This document shows, piece by piece, positions 16,007 to 25,300 of a DNA stretch of 64,000 bases. Numbering within the stretch: the stretch's first letter is position 1; each line of letters begins with the position of its first letter. Below the pieces are notes generated by a model, which did no database searches, was not told the origin of the DNA, and was given only the letters and a program-made list of their open reading frames with translations. A program made the position numbers and the translations under genes. Source of the stretch: Nemertoderma westbladi (lineage: Eukaryota; Xenacoelomorpha; Nemertodermatida; Nemertodermatidae); assembly GCA_032718475.1 (NCBI GenBank), contig JAUCBJ010007179.1, forward strand, positions 124,001 through 188,000. The letters run 5' to 3'.

Positions 16007-17290
16007 ATGAGTGAATCGGGCGAGACACCGACGCGGACCCTGGACGAAGATCAAACGATCCGCGAGGCCGCGACCAGGCGGTATAGGCCCACGACGCCGG
16101 AGCCATCGGTAACGGGTGACCCGGAAGTCCAAGATGAGGGGGACCGTCTGGAATCAGAATCCGAGTTGAGAGGAGAGGGACTCGAGCCGGAGGATAGAGA
16201 GAACGAGGTCGAGGGAGAAAGAGACGAGTCGACGCGGAGCGAGGGTCGACATACCGATGTCACCGGCCAGCCACGGGCCGAGGACGACGAACGGTCCACC
16301 GGAACGGCAACGGTGGGGCCGTCGGTACGACGTCGGACCCGGAGAGACAGAGGAGAGGTCGGCGACGAGGACGTCGGGGTTTCTGATCGACTTCGACGGG
16401 CCTACAACGCGACCCGGGAACTACTAAAGGAGGCCAAGGAGGGGGCGAAGATAGACGAGGTGAGACTGAGAAAGCGACTAGGTGAGTCGAACAGATACTT
16501 TGATCACCTAGTGTGTTCTGGACAGAGAGAACTAGCAGAGTTGAGGGCGTGGGGAGTTGCCTTCGAACTGTTTAAACTGTGGGAATGTGGGGGTATGGAA
16601 CCTAGTGTAGTGTACATAGGGCCATACTTAGTCGATGCCCAGGATACAAAATTAGTGGGTTGGAAGAGACCTGAGGAGGGCGAATCCGAGGTTAAACCCG
16701 AGGATTCGGTCTCGTCGGTCGGAGGAAGTTCCGGGAGGCGGGGGAAAGTTAGTGGGACGGAGGGGCGACGGGAGTCCGTCGCAACCGATAAGTCTGCTAC
16801 ATCCTCCGTAAATGAAAGACGGGTGCGAGAGAGTGAACGCATGGCGTATAAATTAGAAATGGTTGTGACAGAGCAGAATGAGTTAGAGAGACGATTGAGA
16901 GAGGAAACCGCATTCTCAGAGAAGGTAGGAGAGTTGGAGAGGGAGTGTAGAGAGAGGGCCGAGGAGTGTAGAGAGAGAGCCAAGGAGTGTAGAGAGCTAG
17001 AGATGGGTGTAGAGAGCGAGCCGGCGAGGCAGCTTGAGACGATTGCGAGAGAGGCAGAGTTGGCCGAGCAGAATATGCGAGAGTGGGGGATAGAGGGTGA
17101 GCGCAGGCGGGATGATTTGCATGCCGTGCTAGGCGGGCTTGCGCAATATCAAGCCAAATTAGACCAGCGCCGACTAGAACTGGCGCGGTTGGAGATATCA
17201 GAGAGTGAGCCCCCACTTACAGGCACCGGGCGAGAGAACCAGAACTGGTGTAGCCGTACGGGCGGGGGGGGGGTAATAGTAGTACGTTAG
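16007..17290 (+). CDS. Gag-like protein, segment 1 (acidic head and coiled coil)
   Basis: 427 codons from the first ATG after the leader. Residues 1-130 are highly charged, rich in Glu, Asp, Arg and Thr. Residues about 130-215 form a more globular part with predicted helices, including a Leu/Lys/Glu-rich helix and a Phe/Trp-containing stretch. Residues about 270-405 are strongly heptad-like, with Cys-Arg-Glu repeats, and should form a coiled coil. This fits a structural capsid-type protein that assembles with itself, though no pfam-like Gag signature is certain by eye. The frame runs into a G10 tract at 17264-17273 and stops at 17288-17290. The -1 frame after that tract stays open for another 640 bases, so this is probably the first part of a longer protein. 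Confidence 0.7.
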   Translation: MSESGETPTRTLDEDQTIREAATRRYRPTTPEPSVTGDPEVQDEGDRLESESELRGEGLEPEDRENEVEGERDESTRSEGRHTDVTGQPRAEDDERSTGTATVGPSVRRRTRRDRGEVGDEDVGVSDRLRRAYNATRELLKEAKEGAKIDEVRLRKRLGESNRYFDHLVCSGQRELAELRAWGVAFELFKLWECGGMEPSVVYIGPYLVDAQDTKLVGWKRPEEGESEVKPEDSVSSVGGSSGRRGKVSGTEGRRESVATDKSATSSVNERRVRESERMAYKLEMVVTEQNELERRLREETAFSEKVGELERECRERAEECRERAKECRELEMGVESEPARQLETIAREAELAEQNMREWGIEGERRRDDLHAVLGGLAQYQAKLDQRRLELARLEISESEPPLTGTGRENQNWCSRTGGGGVIVVR

Positions 17291-17913
17291 GAAATGTTAA
17301 TATTAATAGTACCGTAGTAGATAATCCTAATCCCTTTATTGCAGCAAATAATATTTTACCTGGTAGTAGTAATTTAAATTTAAATTCAAATAATAACATT
17401 AATTCAAATAATTCGAATATTAATTTAAATTTTGAAAATAATAATAATTCTAATTTAATTAATTTAAATCTCGTTTCAAATTCTAACAATTTAATTGATT
17501 TAACAAATAATATTGGGAATGGTGCTATTAATATGAGCGTGTCGGACGTACATAACTCGGCAGACGAGGGCCTGGTAGGCCACGTAGTTAGTAGGCAGGA
17601 AGTGGTAGGGTTGAGCCAACCCGACGGCGGCCTGGTAGGCCACGTAGTTGGTAGGCAGGAGGTAGCGGGGTTGAGCCAACCCGAAGTGGGCCTGGTGGGC
17701 CACGCAGTAGTAGAGAGAGAGGCGGGGGTGAATAGACCCAGCCGTAGTAGAGACAGTGCGTCGACTAGAGAGGGGTGTAGAGACGAAGTGAGAGATAGTG
17801 AAGTTAGATGTGGCGAGTGGGGGGGGGGGGGGCTACGAGCGCCCCACCACATAAGATTAGTGGCGAGAGAGGGGGGGCAGAGAATGCCCCACAAGAGGGG
17901 TATAGAAGTGTAG
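17275..17913 (+). CDS. Gag-like protein, segment 2 (Asn-rich, then 20-aa repeats)
   Basis: Open frame lying -1 relative to segment 1 and beginning at the G10 tract, with no start codon of its own there. The first 85 codons (about 17275-17530) encode an Asn/Leu/Ile/Ser-rich low-complexity stretch in very AT-rich DNA. Next come two full and one partial 20-residue repeats containing GLVGH, RQEV and GLSQP (60-bp period, about 17568-17715). Then a Ser/Arg-rich region reaches a G14 tract at 17819-17832, after which the -1 frame again carries the sensible continuation while this one stops at 17913. An internal ATG at 17533 could in principle start a separate protein, but the open frame upstream of it favours fusion. 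Confidence 0.55.
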   Translation, partial: NSSTLGNVNINSTVVDNPNPFIAANNILPGSSNLNLNSNNNINSNNSNINLNFENNNNSNLINLNLVSNSNNLIDLTNNIGNGAINMSVSDVHNSADEGLVGHVVSRQEVVGLSQPDGGLVGHVVGRQEVAGLSQPEVGLVGHAVVEREAGVNRPSRSRDSASTREGCRDEVRDSEVRCGEWGGGGLRAPHHIRLVAREGGQRMPHKRGIEV

Positions 17914-18857
17914 TAAGAAATAGTGAAGTTAGAAGTGGCGGGTGGGGGGGGGCTACGGGCACCCCACCGCGAGAGACTAGTAGAGAGAGAGGGGGGGCAG
18001 AGAGTGTCCCACAGCCGTCAGCGGATAATGCGCGGGCCGAATCAGGTAAACCGCAACACCCGGCGACGGAGAGTAATAGGGGGATTGCGAGTATCCCCAG
18101 CGGCGTGCGATCGAGTAGAGAGAGGCAGGTTGACGTCGCGAGAGGGCAGACGAAGCGTCGAGCCCGATTAGAAGAGGGAGGAGGAAGAGTGGAGTTTAAC
18201 CGGGAGGTCGACGAGAGATCTCACGAGCCGGAATACTACACAGAAAAGAGAAGAAGAGAAGATAGTAGAAGAAGTGTCGCCACGAACGATAGCAGTGCGA
18301 GGACGGATAACGGACCGTCGACAGTAGAGATGGAGTCAGGGAGCCAGTGGGGTCGAACTTCGGGAGATTGCCGTCGCCCCGGAGAAACGCACCGCACGCC
18401 AAGAGAGGGGTACAGGAGGTACCAATACAAAGTCGAGAACAGGAGAGGGGATCGAAGAGAAGCTTCCCGACGGGATATAGCTGCCGATCGAGAGTGCAGT
18501 AGTCGCGGGGAGATTCGAGATTCGCGAAGAATAAACTTCGGTTCGGAAGGGCACATGCAGACTGCAGGACATACTGTAGGCCTTACTGCACATACTATTA
18601 TAGGTCATGCTGGGAGAGATAGAGTAGGCGATGGGGTAGCGCGAACGACGGGATTAAACCCGGAAGTCGCGGAGTACATACCGGTAGGTAGGCGAGAGGT
18701 AGGTAGGCCTATATCGGTACAGCAGCATGACTATAATACACAGGGACATAACATATATCCAGGGGAGGGGGGAGTTATTGGAGATAGACGTATGGGCCCC
18801 AATGTATTAACATCAACCCCAGTACCAAACATACCGGCGGGGGGGGGGACAGGGTGA
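17808..18857 (+). CDS. Gag-like protein, segment 3 (Arg/Ser/Gly-rich linker)
   Basis: Open frame lying -1 relative to segment 2 and joined to it at the G14 tract (17819-17832). It encodes a hydrophilic Arg/Ser/Glu/Gly-rich, probably disordered, positively charged region. Its first part includes two related DNA repeats about 125 bp apart (TAGTGAAGTTAG at 17796 and 17921), each with its own G run (G14, then G9). No catalytic motif is visible. The frame ends just after a third long G run (G10 at 18839-18848), from which the +1 frame continues into the zinc knuckles. I infer it is the middle of the same Gag-like polyprotein. Confidence 0.55.
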   Translation: MWRVGGGGATSAPPHKISGERGGAENAPQEGYRSVVRNSEVRSGGWGGATGTPPRETSRERGGAESVPQPSADNARAESGKPQHPATESNRGIASIPSGVRSSRERQVDVARGQTKRRARLEEGGGRVEFNREVDERSHEPEYYTEKRRREDSRRSVATNDSSARTDNGPSTVEMESGSQWGRTSGDCRRPGETHRTPREGYRRYQYKVENRRGDRREASRRDIAADRECSSRGEIRDSRRINFGSEGHMQTAGHTVGLTAHTIIGHAGRDRVGDGVARTTGLNPEVAEYIPVGRREVGRPISVQQHDYNTQGHNIYPGEGGVIGDRRMGPNVLTSTPVPNIPAGGGTG

Positions 18858-19707
18858 CATTCCCCCATCACAATATCGACAATATACCCCGATAGGAGCA
18901 AGAATATCGAACTCCCTGGACGAGAGCAGGTCGTGCGGACAGTCACCACCACACGCGGCCATACAGGGGACTACCAGTCCACAGTTAGCTGGTAGTAGGG
19001 CCACACCGTGGCAGGGACAGAAAGAAAATAATACCCTAAATAAAAACAATCCCAATATACCCAGTAGGCCGAGTCTAGACAACCAAAACATTAAATCGGT
19101 ACATATAAACCTAAGCGCGATACGTGAAGGACTATACAGGAAACGCTATAATCCAGGATTCCAATGTCAATTACATCGGGACGGAACCCATAAGACCAGG
19201 AGTTGCAAGTACTGGCAAGCGTTGCCCAAACGAGATCGTGTAGCCTACACAGACGCAAACGGACTATGTCATCGATGTGTGGTAAAAGGACACAGATCCG
19301 GAGAGTGTTGGAAAGGGAGAGGATATGAAAGGACTAAACCAGGGGCAGAGAAGCCCATTAGCAAACATAAGGGAGTCGGGAAAGTAGGAGGAGGCGTGTT
19401 GCATACACACGCAGGACGGACACAGTGCGAGGGGGCATTGCACGGGCAGACACCGCGTATACCGAGGGACGAGCGGGGGTCGTCGAGGGCCTTAATGCCA
19501 GCGCACATACGAAGGGGGAGGCCAGCAAAGGTAGCACCGAAGAGAGTGTGGCGAAGAGTTAGAGGACGTATAGGAGGGCAGCAGGAGAGTGCCTACCGGA
19601 AGAAGGGGCACCTGAGAGTTTTTAGTCGTCCAAAGTTTTGGACTGAGGGGGGTGGGAATGAGGGCGAGACGCCCTTCCCACGCACAAAATATAAAATAAT
19701 TATTTAA
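18850..19707 (+). CDS. Gag-like protein, segment 4 (tandem zinc knuckles, basic tail)
   Basis: Frame open from the G10 tract at 18839-18848 to a stop at 19705-19707, about 285 codons. A Gln/Asn/Pro-rich lead is followed at about 19162-19206 by a C-X2-H-X4-H-X4-C knuckle (CQLHRDGTHKTRSC) and at about 19267-19310 by a classical C-X2-C-X4-H-X4-C knuckle (CHRCVVKGHRSGEC). A linker of about 20 residues with LP..DR and GLC joins them. Paired knuckles with such a linker are typical of BEL/Pao Gag and would bind element RNA. The tail is strongly basic. No protease follows. There is no ATG near the beginning, which supports expression as the C-terminal part of segments 1-3. Confidence 0.7.
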   Translation, partial: QGDIPPSQYRQYTPIGARISNSLDESRSCGQSPPHAAIQGTTSPQLAGSRATPWQGQKENNTLNKNNPNIPSRPSLDNQNIKSVHINLSAIREGLYRKRYNPGFQCQLHRDGTHKTRSCKYWQALPKRDRVAYTDANGLCHRCVVKGHRSGECWKGRGYERTKPGAEKPISKHKGVGKVGGGVLHTHAGRTQCEGALHGQTPRIPRDERGSSRALMPAHIRRGRPAKVAPKRVWRRVRGRIGGQQESAYRKKGHLRVFSRPKFWTEGGGNEGETPFPRTKYKIII

Positions 19708-19786
19708 TTAGAATAAGAAAATAATTAAATAATAGAGTAGGTAGAAGTTAGGTAGTAAGAGTTAGTTAGTTAGTTAGTTAAAGGGT

Positions 19787-20330
19787 GGTACGTAGTACCG
19801 TTAGTAGAAGAGTTAGTAGGAGGGTACGTGTAGTACCGTTAGTAGAAGAGTTAGTAGGAGGGTACGTTTAGTACCGTTAGTAGAAGAGTTAGTAGGAGGG
19901 TACGTGTAGTACCGTTAGTAGAAGAGTTAGTAGGAGGGTACGTGTAGTACCGTTAGTAGAAGAGTTAATAGGAGGGTACGTGTAGTACCGTTAGTAGAAG
20001 AGAGTTAGAGGGTACGTAAGTACCGCTAATTAGAGTAAGAGTTAGAGGGTACGTAAGTACCGCTAGGTAGTTAGAGTTAGAGGGTACGTAAGTACCGCTA
20101 GGTAGTTAGAGTTAGAGGGTACGTAAGTACCGCTAGGTAGTTAGAGTTAGAGGGTACGTAAGTACCGCTAGTTAGAGTAAGAGTTAGAGGGTACGCAGTA
20201 CTGTTAGAGAGTAGGAGTTAAGGGGTACGTTGTACCGCTAGCTAGTAGAGAGAGCTAGAGTAGTAAGAGGGTACGTTGTACCGCTAGCTAGTAGAGAGAG
20301 CTAGAGTAGTAAGAGGCTACGTAGTACCGT
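19787..20330 (+). repeat. Tandem repeats with GGTAC...GTACC hairpins
   Basis: About 13 copies of a motif GGTAC-(3-5 nt)-GTACC, set in units of 38 bp (19787-20008), then about 35 bp (20009-20190), then about 46-50 bp (20221-20330), separated by GTTAGTAGAAGAG-like filler. Each core can fold into a 5-bp stem. No protein-coding frame is supported. Confidence 0.85.
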
Positions 20331-20473
20331 TAGTTAGGGGTGTTAGTAGTAGCAGTAGAGGGTTGTGGGCACCGTAAGCGCCACGTAGTTAGAGTTAGTA
20401 GGGAATGCGCTGAACTTAGTGGGGCACGGGCGTGATGATGTGTTTGATGTAAGAGCAGGGTATGTTAATTAAG

Positions 20474-20765
20474 AGGTGCCGGGCACAAAAAGAGTTAGTA
20501 GAGTTAGAAGGTGCCGGGCACAAGAGGTGCCGGGCACAAAAGGAGTTAGTAGAGTTAGAAGGTGCCGGGCACAAGAGGTGCCGGGCACAAAAAGAGTTAG
20601 TAGAGTTAGAAGGTGCCGGGCACAAGAGGTGCCGGGCACAAAAGGAGTTAGTAGAGTTAGAAGGTGCCGGGCACAAGAGGTGCCGGGCACAAAAGGAGTT
20701 AGTAGAGTTAGAAGGTGCCGGGCACAAGAGGTGCCGGGCACAAAAAGAGTTAGTAGAGTTAGAAG
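20474..20765 (+). repeat. 51-bp tandem repeat with paired GTGCC-G-GGCAC hairpins
   Basis: Six units of 51 bp, each carrying two copies of GTGCCGGGCAC (5-bp arms around one G), joined by an AAAAGGAGTTAGTAGAGTTAGAA-type spacer. As 51 is divisible by 3, several frames are open on both strands. These are not genes. Confidence 0.9.
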
Positions 20766-20885
20766 AGAGTTAGTAGAGTTAGTAGAGTCAGTAGTAGTTC
20801 ACATAATTAACGTACCCACTCTGCCGGCACTCAGAGCGTCACGTGTAGGCGATGAGACGTAAAGGGGATGTAGAGGAGTAGAGAC

Positions 20886-21120
20886 GGGCACATAGGGTGC
20901 CAGAGAGTAGAAGAGTAGAGACGGGCACATAGGGTGCCAGGTAGTAAGTTAGAGAGGTAGTAGTGTAGTAGAGAGGGCACATAGGGTGCCAGGTAGTAGA
21001 GTAGAGCAGAGGGGGCACATAGGGTGCCAGGTAGTAGAGCTAGAGAGGTAGTTGAGTAGTAGAAGGGCACATAGGGTGCCAGATAGTAGAGTGGTTGTGG
21101 GCACCGCAAGCGCCACGTAG
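20886..21120 (+). repeat. Dispersed GGCAC-ATAGG-GTGCC hairpin repeats
   Basis: Five copies of GGGCACATAGGGTGCC at about 20886, 20923, 20975, 21013 and 21065, with 35-52-bp spacing. The arms use the same GGCAC/GTGCC pair as the preceding 51-bp array. A block TTGTGGGCACCG(T/C)AAGC occurs at about 20363 and again at about 21095, bracketing the two arrays. Confidence 0.8.
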
Positions 21121-21750
21121 TTAGAAGAGTGGAGTAGAGTTAGCAGAGCTAGTGGAGTAGAGTTAGTAGAGCTAGTTAGCAGAGTTGGTAGACTCAGAGG
21201 AGTCAAGTAGAGTTAGTAGAAGTAGAAAGCTAGTAGGAGTTAGTTAGACTTAGTAGAGAGTTAGAGTCAGTAGAAAGTTAGAGGCTCTCAGTTAGAGCTA
21301 GAAGTAGTAAGAGTTAGTAGTTAGCAGAGTTAGTTAGATAGTTAGAGTTAGTAAGCAGTAGGTAGATAGTATGATAGCACAGGGGTAGCATTAGAGATTA
21401 AAGCCTTAGGGAGTGGCAAGAGAGATAGCGAGAGGTGGTATGGAGATAGTGTGGAGATAGTGTGAGCGCAATTCAAGCGTGGGGGGGAAGGAGTAAGAGG
21501 CTGAGTAAGGGACAGAGAAGTCCGAGAGTAGAGTGAAAGGAGAGTAGAGTCAAGGGCGAAAGTGTTGGGGAAACAAAAATCGTGTGAGAGACGAGCACGA
21601 TCGGCCCGACATGGATGCCAGGCGTAAAGGGTAGCGTTATCATACCCAGAGGGAGCGGCCTGGAAAGCCGACTCCGAGAGAAAAGATTTCCACCCCACAC
21701 CCGATGCTAGATCGGGATCCAGCGGGATTGTAACGCACTTTTTGGTTGAT
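21121..21750 (+). other. Non-coding 3' interior of the LTR element
   Basis: Purine-rich sequence dominated by GTTAGTAGAG-type simple repeats up to about 21350, then more complex sequence. No open frame here resembles pol or env. Confidence 0.6.
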
Positions 21751-21775
21751 GCTATCTTCTTACCGGGAAGATAGC
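21751..21775 (+). other. Stem-loop next to polypurine tract
   Basis: Perfect 9-bp arms GCTATCTTC (21751-21759) and GAAGATAGC (21767-21775) around a 7-nt loop. It ends one base before the polypurine tract, so it may have a role in plus-strand priming or RNA stability. Confidence 0.7.
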
Positions 21776-21776
21776 A

Positions 21777-21786
21777 TGGGGGGGAG
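21777..21786 (+). promoter_or_regulatory. Polypurine tract
   Basis: Purine run ending GGGGGGGAG immediately before the TG of the 3' LTR, the usual place for the plus-strand primer of an LTR element. Confidence 0.85.
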
Positions 21787-22324
21787 TGTTAGCTTATTCA
21801 ATCCCGCCAACACCCCATAAAGTTATTAGCCGATAAGCAATATTGGGAGCCACGAGATTGGGCAATTAACCAACTCGTGCCATCCCAATAAGAGTGGGAA
21901 GGAGGCACACAATAGAGGGTCAGGGGCCAAACCCCTAACCCAAGGAGAACAGGTGGAGTGAACGGGAATACTCCACGGGGCGCCAACAAGGGTATTAACC
22001 AATCAGAGGGGGGAATGGCATCGATTGAGTAGCAGTAAGGCCACCGTGCAATATAACCAATAACCTATTAATCAGTGATTCAGTTATCTCAGTGCAGCAG
22101 TGCTAGCGTAGGGTACAGCCAATTAGTTTAGTTAGGGGATCACGGGACTTTAGTTACCGTATCCCGCCTACCGTATAATTCACAATATATCTATATCCTA
22201 TAACCTATTATTATACACCGAACTTCAGAACTCAGTTATCTTTATTTCACTCTTATACACGGCGGGGACGCGTGGACTAAATACCACATCGGATAAATCG
22301 GGATCCCTCCTGGATCCCGTCACA
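21787..22324 (+). repeat. 3' LTR (538 bp)
   Basis: Same length as the 5' LTR and the same sequence by eye, TG...CA ended, followed directly by ATCGG and normal satellite. Confidence 0.95.
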
Positions 22325-25300
22325 ATCGGAACATGTATTACTAAATAATAGATCGGAACATGTATTACTAAATAATAGATCGGAACATGTATTACTAAAT
22401 AATAGATCGGAACATGTATTACTAAATAATAGATCGGAACATGTATTACTAAATAATAGATCGGAACATGTATTACTAAATAATACATCGGAACATGTAT
22501 TACTAAATAATAGATCGGAACATGTATTACTAAATAATAGATCGGAACATGTATTACTAAATAATATATCGGAACATGTATTACTAAATAATATATCGCT
22601 ACATGTATTACTAAATAATAGATCGGAACATGTATTACTAAATAATAGATCGTAACATGGATTACTAAATAATAGATCGGAACATGTATTACTAAATAAT
22701 AGATCGGAACATGTATTACTAAATACTAGATCGAAACATGTATTACTAAATAATATATCGCTACATGTATTACTAAATAATAGATCGGAACATGGATTAC
22801 TAAATAATAGATCGGAACATGTATTACTAAATAATAGATCGGAACATGTATTACTAAATAACAGAATAATAGATCGGAACATGTATTACTAAATAATAGA
22901 TCGGAACACGTATTACTAAATAATAGATCGGAACATGTATTACTAAATAATAGATCGGAACAATGTATTACTAAATAATATATCGCTACATGTATTACTA
23001 AATAATAGATCGGAACATGTATTACTAAATAATAGATCGCAACATGTATTACTAAATAATATATCGCTACATGTATTACTAAATAATATATTGCTACATG
23101 TATTACTAAATAATAGATTAGAACATGTATTACTAAATAATATATCGCTACATGTATTACTAAATAATAGATCGGAACATGTATTACTAAATAATAGATC
23201 GGAACATGTATTACTAAATAATATATCGCTACATGTATTACTAAATAATAGATCGGAACATGTATTACTAAATAATAGATCGTAACATGGATTACTAAAT
23301 AATAGATCGGAACATGTATTACTAAATAATATATCGCTACATGTATTACTAAATAATAGATCGGAACATGGATTACTAAATAATAGATCGGAACATGTAT
23401 TACTAAATAATAGATCGGAACATGTATTACTAAATAATAGATCGGAACATGTATTACTAAATAATAGATCGGAACATGTATTACTAAATAATAGATCGGA
23501 ACATGTATTACTAAATAATATATCGCTACATGTATTACTAAATAATAGATCGGAACATGTATTACTAAATAATAGATCGTAACATGGATTACTAAATAAT
23601 AGATCGGAACATGTATTACTAAATAATAGATCGGAACATGTATTACTAAATAATAGATCGAAACATGTATTACTAAATAATATATCGCTACATGTATTAC
23701 TAAATAATAGATCGGAACATGGATTACTAAATAATAGATCGGAACATGTATTACTAAATAATAGATCGGAACATGTATTACTAAATAACAGAATAATAGA
23801 TCGGAACATGTATTACTAAATAATAGATCGGAACATGTATTACTAAATAATAGATCGGAACATGGATTACTAAATAACAGAATAATAGATCGGAACATGT
23901 ATTACTAAATAATAGATCGGAACATGTATTACTAAATAATAGATCGGAACATGTATTGCTAAATAACAGAATAATAGATCGGAACATGTATTACTAAATA
24001 ATGAATCGGAACATGGATTACTAAATAACAGAATAATAGATCGGAACATGTATTACTAAATAACAGAATAATAGATCGGAACATGTATTACTAAATAACA
24101 GAATAATAGATCGGAACATGTATTACTAAATAATGAATCGGAACATGTATTACTAAATAATGAATCGGAACATGGATTACTAAATAACAGAATAATAGAT
24201 CGGAACATGTATTACTAAATAATAGATCGGAACATGTATTACTAAATAATAGATCGGAACATGTATTACTAAATAACAGAATAATAGATCGGAACATGTA
24301 TTACTAAATAATAGATCGGAACATGTATTACTAAATAATAGATCGGAACATGTATTACTAAATAACAGAATAATAGATCGGAACATGTATTACTAAATAA
24401 TGAATCGGAACATGGATTACTAAATAACAGAATAATAGATCGGAACATGTATTACTAAATAATAGATCGGAACATGTATTACTAAATAACAGAATAATAG
24501 ATCGGAACATGTATTACTAAATAATGAATCGGAACATGGATTACTAAATAACAGAATAATAGATCGGAACATGTATTACTAAATAATAGATCGGAACATG
24601 TATTACTAAATAACAGAATAATAGATCGGAACATGTATTACTAAATAATGAATCGGAACATGGATTACTAAATAACAGAATAATAGATCGGAACATGTAT
24701 TACTAAATAATAGATCGGAACATGTATTACTAAATAACAGAATAATAGATCGGAACATGTATTACTAAATAATGAATCGGAACATGGATTACTAAATAAT
24801 AGATCGGAACATGTATTACTAAATAATATATCGCTACATGTATTACTAAATAATAGATCGGAACATGTATTACTAAATAATATATCGCTACATGTATTAC
24901 TAAATAATAGATCGGAACATGGATTACTAAATAATAGATCGGAACATGTATTACTAAATAATAGATCGGAACATGTATTACTAAATAATAGATCGGAACA
25001 TGTATTACTAAATAATAGATCGGAACATGTATTACTAAATAATAGATCGGAACATGTATTACTAAATAATAGATCGGAACATGTATTACTAAATAACAGA
25101 GTAATAGATCGGAACATGTATTACTAAATAATAGATCGGAACATGTATTACTAAATAATAGATCGGAACATGTATTACTAAATAATAGATCGGAACATGT
25201 ATTACTAAATAATAGATCGGAACATGTATTACTAAATAATAGATCGGAACATGTATTACTAAATAATAGATCGGAACATGTCTTACTAAATAATAGATCG

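Larger units (their letters stand above)
15355..22324 (+). mobile_element. Gag-only LTR retroelement inserted in satellite
   Basis: A complete 6,970-bp LTR element: two 538-bp LTRs with TG...CA ends, ATCGG target duplication, a polypurine tract directly before the 3' LTR, and a plus-strand Gag-like reading frame. The interior (15893-21786) contains no protease, reverse transcriptase, RNase H or integrase that I can recognise in any frame. The space normally held by pol (19708-21786) is tandem hairpin repeats. It is therefore non-autonomous and would need enzymes from a related element. The paired zinc knuckles resemble BEL/Pao Gag proteins, but without pol the superfamily remains tentative. 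The LTRs look identical by eye, so insertion is recent. Confidence 0.93.

Noticed and set aside
20416-20862. Open frames of 90-128 codons on both strands
   Set aside because: They come from the 51-bp hairpin repeat inside the LTR element.
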